Assembly: GCA_023238725.1 (NCBI GenBank)
Contig: CM041553.1
Span: forward strand, 6,471,001-6,535,000
Source: Scortum barcoo
Taxonomy: Eukaryota; Chordata; Actinopteri; Centrarchiformes; Terapontidae
Reading direction: 5' to 3'
DNA length: 64,000 nt
The position numbers were made by a program, and so were the translations under genes. The notes under the pieces were generated by a model. It saw nothing but the letters and a program-made list of their open reading frames with translations, searched no databases and was not told where the DNA came from. The first letter of the stretch is position 1. Each line of letters starts with the position of its first letter. Positions 49,395 to 60,901 of this stretch are shown here, piece after piece.

Positions 49395-52300
49395 ATGGCG
49401 GCCGCTGCAGCGCCGATGTGGGACGAGCACCAGGCGTACGAGGAGCTGCTGTACTGGGACAGTCTGATCCAGCAGGGACACCGCCTCCTGCCGCATGACT
49501 TTGACAGGTACACACACTCACTGCAGGCAGGCCATGGAGGGAGACAGAGACCGAAATGAAGTGATGCCGACACAAAGGCGAGTCCATTTGAAAGCACTTC
49601 ATTATCTGTGCAAAGACGTGAGCTTTTTGTTCAAATGCATGCAAAACAGGCGACGAGCTACTGCTGATACTGACTCCAGAAGATCGCAGGCGGAGCTGAA
49701 AAACACAAAGATGTAGAAATCAATTAAAGGCTTGAAAGAGAAAATGTTCAGTTTGCTTTTGAATGAGTCTATACAGCTGTGACAGATCGGTGATAGATCA
49801 GTTTATTATTATTTATCAGTAAATGCTCCTTCCCCTTTGTACTGAACTCACAGACTGTTGCATTAAAGTTATAGATATCTTAAAGATTTTTATATTAAAT
49901 AAATGATTTCACTGTCTGTCGCCAGTGATGCAAAGCAACAGCAACTGAGCTACTGATGAATTTCTGCAGCAGTTGCAGTATTACGACGCGGATTCACAGA
50001 AAAATCACAAGCGATGCACAGTTAGGCTTTTAATGCAACAGACTCGCTCTTCATCCCACCTGTGTGTGAAGCGCCGTACTCTTTTGAATGGCCTCTGCTA
50101 GTTTTGTGAGTAAACTGCTACTATGGCCGCAGAAAAGAAAAGTTTGATGACTACAGACAATGAACCAGTGGACCTCAGTGAGGTCCAAAACACCCCTGTA
50201 ATTATTGATTATCATCATAGCTGCCACAAAAGACTACAAAATGAAAATCTGCATGAACATAACTTTAAATGTAGAATTCTACATGAATGTGAGCAGATCA
50301 AGCTTGATCTTGTTAACTGTGTCAATGGAAAAAAAGGGCTGCTTTTCAAGTCTGACAAGCACTGGAGCTTGTCTGAAGATCTGTCCTCATTCAGTTATTT
50401 CCTCCCTCCAGATATGAGGAGCTGCGTTACTGGTACGACTGCTTGTGCTACGAGGAGGAGCTGAGACAGTACCATAACTACATCGCTGCTATTGAGGAGA
50501 TTGAGGATAAACGGCATCATGAGGTGTTTGTTTCACCTGCTAAATCTTCTCCCAAAGATCAGATTATCCATTTATTTTTAAGTTGAGTCATTTAGCTCAC
50601 TTCCTTCAGGACTGAACATCTAATGTTTTCCACCACCATTTTGTTTCCCTTGTGTATTAAAAAGATAGCTCTTCCTCCTGCACGAAAGCTGTATCCGTTT
50701 CTTTTTCCAAGTGTTTTTTTTTTTTTTAATCACGCACTTCCGGAATATTACTATAAATATTATACTTCCCAATTCTATTTTTACTTTACGTGCAAGAGAT
50801 TGCTGTTTGAAGATACATTTGAAGTAACACTACATTAGACAAGGAATGCAGGAACTGCTTTTCAGGAATACTTTAATTATTTATTCACAACAAGAATAAT
50901 TTATAAATATATGACTACATTATAATATAAGCCACAGATACATTTTGTCTAATCTACTCTGTGTTGTTACGTTCTCCAACATAAATCTAACTTTTGCTGA
51001 TTTCCCTAACAAGGAAGCTGCAGGCCCCCAGGTGCACGCCGGGCCGTATGATCGACACGTGATGGCCAAGCACTCTGAAGTGTATCCCTCACCAGAAGAG
51101 CTGGAGGCCGTTCAGACTATCGTCTCTCATGTGGAGTGTGCCCTGAAAACTGTGTCTGACCAGATGGATACTCCGAAAGAGGACAAAGATAATACAGAGA
51201 CAGGGAGGTAAGAGAGGCGTCCGGGTGGTCTGGCAGTGCTCCCAGTCATTTTTAAAAAGGATATCAAGTGGCTTTTCTTTTAACTCAACATTTTTTAAAC
51301 TTTATATAAATAATTCATGTGTTTTGCTCCTCACAGTGCAAGTGGTGATTCACAAGAGCGACTACTGCGGGGGGTTATGAGGGTCGGCCTGGTGGCGAAG
51401 GGACTGCTGCTGAAGGGAGATAAGGACCTGGAGCTGGTGCTGCTTTGCTCCAACAAGCCGACGGTCACCCTGCTCAAACAAGTGGCTGAAAAGTTATCTG
51501 CACAGTTAGAGGTAGAAATGATGTTGTAAGCATTTCACAGATTTAAAGCTAAGGCTGTTCTTTTGTCTGTTTCTTGGATATTAAGAGTCCCTGTTTGCCA
51601 TCCTAATGTTTGTGTTCCTTTTGTTTTTTAAATAGGCGAGTTCAGCGGGGACGTATACAGTGAGCCAGTGTCCTGAGGATGCAGCTGTTGTTGTGACAAG
51701 CATCAAGGAGTCGGCCCTGACTCTCACTATCCACCTGACATCACCTCTTGTTAGGACAGAGCAAGAGAGGAAAACTGAAGAAGAAGAAGAAGAAGAAGAA
51801 GAAGAAGATGAAGAGGGTACGTATGTTGGTCTGGCTTCCAACCAGACATCAGCCACCACAGGCCTGATCTGTGTGTTCTCAGTATGCAGACACTGTACTG
51901 CTCCACTGATCTGTAACCTGCACTGACTATTGAAACGCCACTCACGTTGATCATCTTTATCTCATTAAACCTCAGTGGAGCTTGTACAGTCACTGTCCCA
52001 GACTGATGCCAGTGAACAACCAATCAATGTTGGCTCTTCACTCGCTCGGGAGTCCTGTCGCCGTCTTGTGACAGCGCTACATTTCCTCTGTAGTCGCTGA
52101 TGCACACTGCACATATTGTTGACAAAAAAACTCATAAAAACAACTTTGTTTATTCTTGTGAAATTGTTTTCATGTTTTAAATTGAAGGCTTTTCAAGAAT
52201 AACAAGTTAAAGCGCGCATTGCATGTACTTGATAATGAACATGTACATTTGGCACCAGCTGCAGCAAAACTGATCTGCATTGTGGATATTTTTGTGGCTT

Positions 52301-55300
52301 CTCTTTGGAAAATTTCGATTCATCCAGACAGGGAAAAAACTGTTTTAAACAACTAAACCATTGTTTGTTTCTTTACGGGTGAATGTGTTGGTCAGTGGAG
52401 TGTTTGTCGAGCTTCTGTGTTAATCAGCATGAGCTGTATTTACACGGGAGTCCAAAGTTTCAAGGAGTTCATTTAAAGGTCAGGAGGAGTTTACTAAAGC
52501 CCCCCATACAGAACCATACCGGTCTCAGTGCAGTTTTAGTCCATTCACTACACTGCACGCCGGGGCTGCACAATTAAACTGATTTAACAGTTGTGATCAT
52601 GATTGATCTTCCACGATTATTCAGACTTCAAGTATTTGAAGGGCTTACTCTGCTCAAGCACTCCTTTTTCACAAGTAAACTGTCTAATCAATCAGGTGTT
52701 TGTTTTTCCACAAAAGCACAATGGTGGATGGTTTTGAGACAGGAGGTAATGGTACAAAGACAACTTAAGATTAAATTTTGTGAACTTCAGCAACAAAATG
52801 GTGTTCAACTGTGATCAAAATGCTGGGGGGGGTGGGGGCAGATCACCACGGAGTCACTGTCACCACGCCTCTGGCGTTCACCTGTTTTGTATTTGTGTGC
52901 TATGCTGAGTAAGAGTAAGTTTAGCCACTGAGGTTGGCAAAACGCTCAGATTCGCTATGCCCCAACGTCAGTTATTATTTGCAAATAGCAATGCACAAAA
53001 CACTCAAGAAGCCAGTTCTCCGCTTTTAGCTGCTGCAGACTGCTTTACACAGTTAAAATGACAAAACGTCACAGACAGCAGGTTGTATCAGCTGATAGCC
53101 AGAATTTAGGCAACTGTTCAATGGGATTGATAATTGTTGTTGGATAACATTACATTCCTAAACACATTTAATGTAAATATTTACTTCTATTTAAAGAACA
53201 TTTTAAATACACATCTCAGTAGATTTTTTCGAAAATGAAAATGGATATATCAGGTAACTTTATCAGTTAAATATTACGATTAGAATTTTGGCTTTTATCG
53301 TGCAGCCCTGATACAAGCATACTTTACTGTTGGCTATCTTTCATGCAATGTTGAAGCTGTCCGATCACTCATACGGCCATTCGTTGCGGCATGGTATGGA
53401 AATGAACTTGTGGAAGTATAACACTTGCTGGGGATAAACTAGTTTTTAGATGAACATTTTTGTAGTGCAGAAAATGAGCTAAAACTTGCACAAAGCTGGT
53501 ATGGCCCTTTGTGTTTCCATGCTTTCATAAAGCCTGTTTAAGCCAGTTCTGGATCAGGGACTCCATCAGTTTTGCTGCAGTGTGGGGCAGACGAGAAGCT
53601 TCTCTAAATGCCTGTGATTTACAACTGATTGCCTTATAGTTTGTCAAGTCTTTTAGGAACGCTGGACCTTTGACCAACTGGACACACTGTCTCAGGAGGA
53701 GGGGGAAGCAGCAAACCCAAGCCAATGTGCTGAGGGAAAGGGGTATTTATTGTAGTTTTCCCAGTGTGTACATTAACAACATGCTATGCAGTGTTGTATA
53801 TACTACTGTGTCTTTGTGACAAGTCTTTACCTCCACTTTTGCACACTGTGGAAAGGTTATGTGGGATATGTGACAGGTATTATTATGATAGTTGGGACCA
53901 AAGATTAACACATTATGTACTTGGGACCCCCTTTCCCTGCTGCTGGTGGTTTGCGGAAAGCTGCTACTCCCTGAACTGCAAGACAGAACCGACCCCCTTG
54001 GTCAAACTGTACCTTTTCTTCTTACCCCACCTCGTCAATAGAAACGCGAACAGTCAACGATCCGCCGGACGTTCTGGACAGGCAGAAATGCCTTTCTGCC
54101 TTGGCGTCTCTCCGCCACGCCAAGTGGTTCCAGGTTTGCATTCACGTCCTTATTTGTACGTAAGGTTGAACTGTTTCTTTGAATGGGTTCTCTTTGTTAT
54201 TTTCTCTCCACTTGGAGACAGCAACACTTTTTAACTGTGCTGCCAGTTATTGTCGTTGTAGATCACAATCTTAAATTGTCATACGTTATAGGGTTTTACT
54301 TGTTACCTTATGAAGAGTGATCCACTGATCCATACCAATGATAGATTTGGATAGATCATTGGTATTGACACAGCATATCAAAATGTCCTCTGTCAGACTT
54401 AATATCAGCTCCACCATTGTTGCCCACAACAATCAGCATGGGGACATAAATGTGTATAAGTTGATGATTTGGAGATGGCTCAGTTGTTCTGATCTTTTTG
54501 TGCTTTATTTTTTGGGGTTGTGTTTTTTTTTGTGTAAACTTCGCATAGCACATGGTTGAGGTGACGTCAGATCCCCTGACTGAACTGGCTCTTGTTTGTG
54601 TCTCCAGGCCAAAGTGAACGACCTGAGCTCTGCTGTCATCGTGATCCGGATCATGAGAGACTTGTGTAACCGTGTTCCTACCTGGACGCCGCTCTCAGGA
54701 TGGGTGAGGAAACTGTTGTTACACATGATTTTATAATAGCAGCTAAGATGTACTTTTGTATAAACCAGCCTAAATTTTGGACTGCTCCTTTCTAGCAGTG
54801 TGGTCAAACATTTACTTTTTTTAAGTAGTGTTTGTACTGTGTCATCTCAACATAGCCTCTTGAACTGCTGGTAGAGAAGGCTATTGGTACATCTGAGAGA
54901 CCAATGGGAGCAGGCGAGTCATTGCGCAGGGTTTTGGAGTGTGTTGCATCAGGAATCCTCTTGGAAGGTGAACTTTTTCTTTAGTTGTCAAACCAGTATG
55001 GATGTTTGTGCGCTGGCATTAACATTAACACACACTTTTAACTGTGTCTGTGCAAAGACGGCCCTGGAATTAAAGATCCGTGTGAGAAAGAAACAGTTGA
55101 CGCCACCGCATATCTGACTCCGCAGCAGCGAGAGGACATCACGCAGAGTGCTCAGGTACGATGAGGCTGCTAATGCACGCAAGCACGACCGCACTCATAT
55201 TTTTGTACCCTGGAAATAGTATTTAACTTTTATATTTTCTTCAGTTTGCCTTGAGGCTGTGTGCATTTGGACAGATGCACAAGGTGCTGGGGATGGACTT

Positions 55301-58300
55301 CAAACCTGTAAAGCCACGGAAATCAGTAGGGGCCAGCGGCAAAGATGGCACAGGTACCTAATGATCTGTGTCCTTTCTCCTCTGTGCAGTTCATGTAACA
55401 CTGTCATGAAATGATCTGTTCTCAGACTTGTTTCTGTTACTTTATGCAGCTCAGATACCACCGGCTGGACACTTCAGCTTGCCAGCTAAGAGACCTTACA
55501 CAGATGTGGAGAAAGAAGAGGATGAGCCTATTCTCAACAGCAAACAGAGGAAGTCTCTCAAGTTCCAGAAGCGCTTTCAGAGAAAATCATGTTAGTAATA
55601 AACATCAGAGGCTTTGGTGTAGGCTGAGCTTTTTTTACTGTTAAATGAATGAAGTAATATTCTCCAAGGTTACCAGTTTTTGGGAATACAAGTGACCTGA
55701 TAATTTATTTTTGTTGGTTAATCTCCAAATGTATTGAATTAATTTATCTGATTTTTCATATTACTCTCTCTCTGCCTGTTCCTTTTTTTTGTAGTCACAG
55801 ATGATTTTAGCATGAATGCAGTGATGCGTCTGAACCAGTATAGACCTGGCCTGGAGTACCGACTCACATCTCAGACTGGCCCAGTGCATGAGCCGGTCTT
55901 CACCATGGCTGTGGACTTAAATGGGAAGACCTATGAGGCAACGGGGCCCTCCAAACGTGCTGCCAAGCTTAATGTAGCCACCAAGGCAAGACTCTCTGTC
56001 TACATAAGTTGCCTTTTATTTGCCATATTATGAAATTTACTCACTTATGAGCTACAGCGATGAGGCCATTTTTGGACTTATTTATTGGTCTGGATTGCTT
56101 TTGTATCACACTGATTGCTTCCCAGACACCTCACAAAATCCAAACCCCAGCTAGTTATTAACTTCATAATAAGTTCATAAGTTCTCAGCTTCATTATTAA
56201 ATAAAAAATGTGTTCACTTCTATTAATCTTCTTTTCACCTTAATTTTCAATGAAACATTTTCATGTTGACAGTTTTTTTTCTGAACAACCATAGCCCTTC
56301 CTAGACGTGTAAATGAAGGAGATGTTGTTGTTGTTTTAAGTCAATTAATACTTTGGCTTTTGTCATTCACAGGTCCTGCAGGATCTCGGTCTTCCAACAG
56401 GTTCAGAATCTAAATCAGAGTCAAGTGGTGATACTGAAGGAACCTCTGAATCAGTAAAAGCTGCTGCCATGACATCTTCTACATCAGAAGACGTATGTAC
56501 CTCAGTTACTTGTAAGTAAGAAAGTGTTCATAGTTGTGTGTATTTAACAGCCATTGTTTGTCTACTTGCCATGAACAGAGTGGTCAGGGTCCTATCTTGA
56601 CCAAAAATGGCAAGAACCCGGTGATGGAGCTGAACGAAAAGAGACGCAGCCTCAAGTACGAGCTGTCTGCGGAGACGGGAGGCTCGCATGAAAAGTGTTT
56701 TGTCATGGAGGTGAGTCAGCAGTATCATATGCAAGAAAGCATATTAAAAAGACAGTCAAAACGCTTCTATTGTTTGTTTGTTTGTTTTTTTTTAACCCGC
56801 AAGATGATCACCATTGGTCTTGGGTCTGCCATGTATTACAGCTTTGATGTCTAAAAGAAGACCACCGTAGAGTTCTCTACATATTTTCACAAGTGTGTAA
56901 AAATACATAAATAATGTTGAAGCTCCTGACTTTGTCAACTCTTGGTGGTAGAATAAAAAGCTGTTTATGTCAGTTTTAAAACTTTGATGTGCTCTCTTTC
57001 CCCTGTCTATCAGGTGGAGGTTGACGGGCAGAAGTTCAAAGGGAGAGGCTCTAATAAGAAGGAAGCAAAGGCCTACGCTGCTCTCGCCGCTCTGGAGAAG
57101 TTGTTCCCAGATGACGACGGAGTGTCAAACATCAACAGAAATCCTGCAAAGAAGAAGATCACCTATACAGACATGGTAATTTCTGTAGCCAATGATCTGA
57201 TTTATGGTTTATCTAGTTAATACTGCTGACCTTGAAATAGCTCTTTATAATGTGGCTTAGGGCTTTAAGGTTTTAACTACAGAGCTATTTAACTCATTAA
57301 TACACTCATTGTGTAGAAAACAGAAATGGACACATTCGCCGCTGCATGCACATCTCCACTCTCTCTCCCCTAAAAGTATTTTCCTCTTCACATAAAATCT
57401 TCTACCATTATCTGTTCAACAGCATATCCCGGGGTTCGGCACCATTCGTGGAATTCCTTCAGACTCTGGGTCTCGTGGCTGGGGTCCCAACAGAGGTCGA
57501 GGCAGGGGCCGAGGCAAACCGTTCCCTCCAGGACCCAGCTATAACAAGAGTAAGAAATTTTACCCTCGCTACGTGTCGGCCAAGTCTGTCAAAGACAATA
57601 CAGGATCCTTTAAATCCAGTACATACACGTGAGGAAATCAACTAAATAGTCATTCCTCTCCTTTATTTTAAAAGCCAACTACAGTTATGAGAGCAGCTCT
57701 GGAACAGGCTATCGTAAGTATACACTCTGCGGACTGGCTTTAGATTGTTTTGTGCTGTTGTCACCCTAATACAAGTAGTGAACGTCTACATTTTATGTTA
57801 CGCATATCTTACGTGTCCCAAGTTGCACTGTCGCACACACCCCATGAGATTTCAGTCTCTTGGTTGACATGTATTCATTTAGCATGTTTGTTGATGTTTG
57901 TCTTCATTTTGTTTTCACCATTAAAAAAACTATTCGACAACGTTGGAAACAAGTGATTTTCACACAGCACTGATGTTGTTCTCGTTTCAACTGTCTTTTA
58001 GATAAACTGTATGGTAATAACGCAGCCAGCACCACAGTCAAAGGCGTCGGCTCCACTGGATCAGGCAGCATTGGCTACGGCACCTTTTACCCAGAGAGCA
58101 GCACCTACTCCTCCCCACCCGTCTCTAGCTCCGACTCCAGCACTACAAAGGGAGAAAGCTACCAGTCGATGCCTCCTCCCGCCGATCAGGAGAGCCCCTA
58201 CAGCTACGGGTACGGAGATGAGAAGAAGAAGTTGCTGACCCAGGGTCAGAATGAGAGCCAGGTCCAGGGAGGAGATTACTCTATGTACAGCACAGCTTAC

Positions 58301-58626
58301 CCAAGCTCGGTGACCGGTGGCCAAGTATATAATAGTTATGGTAAGTAAAGATGTAGGAAGTTAAAACTGCTGGTCTGTTCCTGTTGGTGCTTTTTGAAAA
58401 TGAAATTGATATACAAACAATCCTATTGTGCATTTTTGCTGCTTCAGTATACAAATATAAGAGAAAATGCATCAGATAAAGGAAATAACATCTCCTGGTT
58501 TGATTTCTGTCAACAGGCTGGGGAAACCAGACGTCTTGGGCGAATCAGCAAGGTTACAGCATGTATCAGGGCTTCATGGGACAAAACCAGGGCTCATACT
58601 CTGGATACAGTGACATGAATTATTAG
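49395..58626 (+). CDS. ilf3: ILF3/NF90-type dsRNA-binding protein, 19 coding exons
   Basis: Partner of ILF2 in the NF90/NF45 complex, which binds dsRNA and AU-rich mRNAs in nucleus and cytoplasm. Coding exons: 49395-49507, 50412-50523, 51014-51207, 51337-51511, 51636-51816, 54042-54133, 54608-54703, 54856-54967, 55058-55155, 55245-55353, 55450-55590, 55795-55985, 56373-56492, 56579-56710, 57014-57175, 57423-57549, 57675-57713, 58002-58340 and 58517-58626. They join in frame to 880 aa. The order is: an unusual N-terminal extension (1-75); a DZF domain (about 88-430; DRHVMAKHS, GVMRVGLVAKGLLLKGD, DPPDVLDRQKCL, LRHAKWFQ); a basic NLS-like stretch (about 440-475); two dsRNA-binding domains (about 478-545 and 583-650; GPSKRAAKLNVATK, KYELSAETGGSHEK); an RG-rich stretch (GRGRGRGRG, about 700); and a G/S/Y/Q-rich tail. 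Poly-glutamate codes near 245-258. One intron is GC-AG (after 55985). STRBP is less likely because it lacks this tail. Confidence 0.93.
51777..51810 (+). repeat. (GAA)n coding repeat, poly-glutamate of ilf3
   Basis: About ten GAA codons in a row at the end of ilf3 coding exon 5 encode a glutamate tract in the acidic loop of the DZF domain. An uninterrupted triplet array like this is likely to vary in length. Confidence 0.85.
52561..53310. mobile_element. MITE with inverted ends, probably hAT-like, inside the large ilf3 intron
   Basis: The left end, cggggctgcacaattaaact, mirrors the right end (tttatcgtgcagccctg at 53294-53310) as an imperfect inverted repeat with core GGGCTGCAC. Elements with this end are common in teleosts. 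Flanking 8-mers (52553-52560 and 53311-53318) agree at only five of eight positions, so any hAT-type target duplication has decayed. No transposase remains. Confidence 0.6.
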
Positions 58627-59135
58627 CCATCACATTGTGTACATTCTCTCTCATCTCACTACGTCATCTTTAGACTTTGACTTTGTCCACCCTCGATGAT
58701 GATCCTGGAATACCATCTCTGAAAAAGGAAAAAAAAGTTCTTGTGTTGTCTCAGAAACTGGAAGTGTGCTGTTTTTTGTGTTGTTTTCACCTCACTTGTT
58801 ACTTCTTGAGCATCCGGTAAAACAATTGTAGGTAAAAAAAAAAAAAAAGATGGAGGCTTATCTTTTGATTGAAGTCCACCTTTTTAACCGCAGCATCCCT
58901 CATCATGTCTGTACTGACATGAGTGTAAAAAAATCATACCTGGTTTATCATTATGTCTTGTTTCTAGGGATATTGTGTTTTTTTTTTTTTATCTAAGGTG
59001 CTGGTTCTGTATCAGTATGTTATGATTTTTATTGAAAGCTGCTTGTTGTTTTGAACTGAAGATTTATTTGTTTGTCACATAACATGCACTAAACTTTCTT
59101 GTAAAATAAATTACTCTTATTTTGGAGCAACGTTT
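58627..59135 (+). terminator. ilf3: ilf3 3' UTR and poly(A) signal
   Basis: After the TAG at 58624-58626 an AATAAA at 59105-59110 gives a 3' UTR of about 0.5 kb. It holds poly-A and poly-T runs (58833-58847, 58978-58990). Confidence 0.65.
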
Positions 59136-59416
59136 CCAACCATCAGTCTGCTTATTCACAGACAAGCACAAAGTTACTGAGTGAGATTTTACCTTTTCAG
59201 TTTTCACTGTAATGGATGAAGCTCTCATATTGAATGTAAAGGTTTCATGACATGGTTAGCCTGCTGTTTGTTACATAATGAGTTACGTCCTCAAAACTGT
59301 GAAAACTATGTCATCTTGAGCTTCCCTTTAAAAATACAGAAAATCACATCAGTGCTATGGGGAATGTCTTGAAACAGCCACGAGCTATGTAACAGCACTG
59401 TTTTCAGCAGTAAGTA

Positions 59417-59505
<89 letters not shown>

Positions 59506-60088
59506 TATGCTTTGGATTTAAGATATATATTTTATATACAAAAGTGAATACACCTGCACAGCCCTAAAACTTAAATATAAGGACTTACTCTGTTAAAGGG
59601 GGCTCCACAGACTTAATGTTGCATTTCCCAAAAACTTTGTGAAACAAAGAAAAAAGCACAATTGAAGCATAAGAGGCTGAGATATCCTGACCTTTAGTCC
59701 TTATTGTGAGTGGAGCTCCACATACTACATTTCCCAACATGCCACAACAAACCTGCCTTTCAAACTCCTCACCCTCAGTTTGTAACACGGTCTCTGGTGA
59801 AAACTTCAGATCTCAAGTACAACCTGAGATAACCCTGATGACATCACTACGACTGGGATCATCAGTGTTCTTTTAAACTTTTGAAAGCTTATTTTAGAGC
59901 AGCAGAAGACTGAAGGCTGAGTGTAACTAATGACAAGTTAACTGAACTTTAGAACAAGTTAACTAAAGTGCCTCTTTAATCAGGCCTCCAAAAAGGATGG
60001 AAAACAAACACTGAAGAAGGAAAACAATGATTAACACTGAAGTGGAAAAAGCGGAGTCTGGACACCAGCTATAATAACCATTGCGGAT
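59136..60088. other. intergenic spacer between ilf3 and acp5
   Basis: Contains the (TA)n tract listed separately. No exon is supported. Confidence 0.5.
59421..59502. repeat. (TA)n microsatellite
   Basis: About 40 uninterrupted TA units. Such tracts are unstable and prone to assembly error, so the true length may differ. Confidence 0.97.
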
Positions 60089-60289
60089 CACATGTGGCCC
60101 AGATGACACTCTAGTCCCAAGACTGAGTCAGGGTGTGAGCCATGATCATGCCCCGGCAGCATGTCCTGGGGCTGGTCCGCCTGCAGCCTCTCCTCCAGGA
60201 ATGCTGATAAAAGGCGAGCAGGAGGAGGCCTGCGAGGACGAAGAGTGTCCTGCCAGGTCATCCTGAGCACACCTCACCACTTATCAGCT
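60089..60289 (+). promoter_or_regulatory. acp5: distal candidate acp5 promoter and leader exon
   Basis: A palindromic E-box CACATGTG (60089-60096) and a perfect AP-1 site TGAGTCA (60124-60130) lie upstream of a TATA-like tgataaaagg (60205-60214). A possible leader exon ends at the donor cagct|gtgagt, GT at 60290. Mammalian ACP5 is driven by MITF (E-box) and Fos/NFATc1 in osteoclasts, so the layout fits. Only sequence motifs support it. Confidence 0.35.
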
Positions 60290-60645
60290 GTGAGTGTTTA
60301 TTTTTCTTTCTTCTTTTTTTTTTTATCTTTGGGCTCTGACATTATTATCTCTACACACTGACACCTCTTGACAAGTTGTTTTTCCTATCAGTGTTTTCTT
60401 TTTAGTGGGACAGAGGTTAGATACAGTCTTATTTTGTGCCGTCTTTGTTGGAGCTGATGGAAGTCAATCAGTTGATATTTGTGTTTAAAAAATAGTAGAG
60501 TGTCCCATTTAAAAGCGGCAGACATGCAATAATATGCTTTGACAGATATGATATTGTGACCTCTGACCCTCTCACCTTTATAGACCCGGCTGCTTTCATC
60601 AGCTTCTATTAGCCCCAGCTGAGACATGCCAGCTTCAGGCTGTAG

Positions 60646-60700
60646 CCAATCACATGTTACCTTAAGGCATAAAAGCAAGAGAGTACACTGCGGTTTGGTA
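60646..60700 (+). promoter_or_regulatory. acp5: proximal candidate acp5 promoter
   Basis: A CCAAT box (60646-60650) is followed at once by an E-box CACATG (60651-60656) and a TATA-like cataaaag (60668-60675). This predicts a start near 60697, about 200 bp before the coding exon. The acceptor tttctttaaag ends at 60901, so the coding exon begins exactly at the ATG. Confidence 0.45.
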
Positions 60701-60901
60701 GGAGGGGGGAGAGGAGGTGTAGGCTTACAGGGGAAACGGCAGTGGTGCTGTGTTACATGTTTGTCTTGTTCCTCTTCCTGGTTCTTTACTAATGCGTGTT
60801 TACTTTCGTTATCAGTTATTGTTCCTGTTTTGTACTGCTTTTATGCTTTGTTTAGCTCTGCTGCTGACTAAAGAGATGACTGTTTTTTTCTTTCTTTAAA
60901 G

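Noticed and set aside
50123..50464. 113-codon open frame starting MAAEKKSLMTTDNEP in ilf3 intron
   Set aside because: It runs through the true acceptor at 50410-50411 into the wrong frame of the next exon, has no known domain, and the ilf3 splice chain explains the exon better.
53764..54234. 156-codon frame as a separate gene in ilf3
   Set aside because: Only the part 54042-54133 is meaningful. It is the DPPDVLDRQKCL exon of ilf3, and the rest is intron read-through.
60081..60270. small open frames on both strands upstream of acp5
   Set aside because: They mirror each other in a GC-rich stretch that carries promoter motifs. No family similarity.
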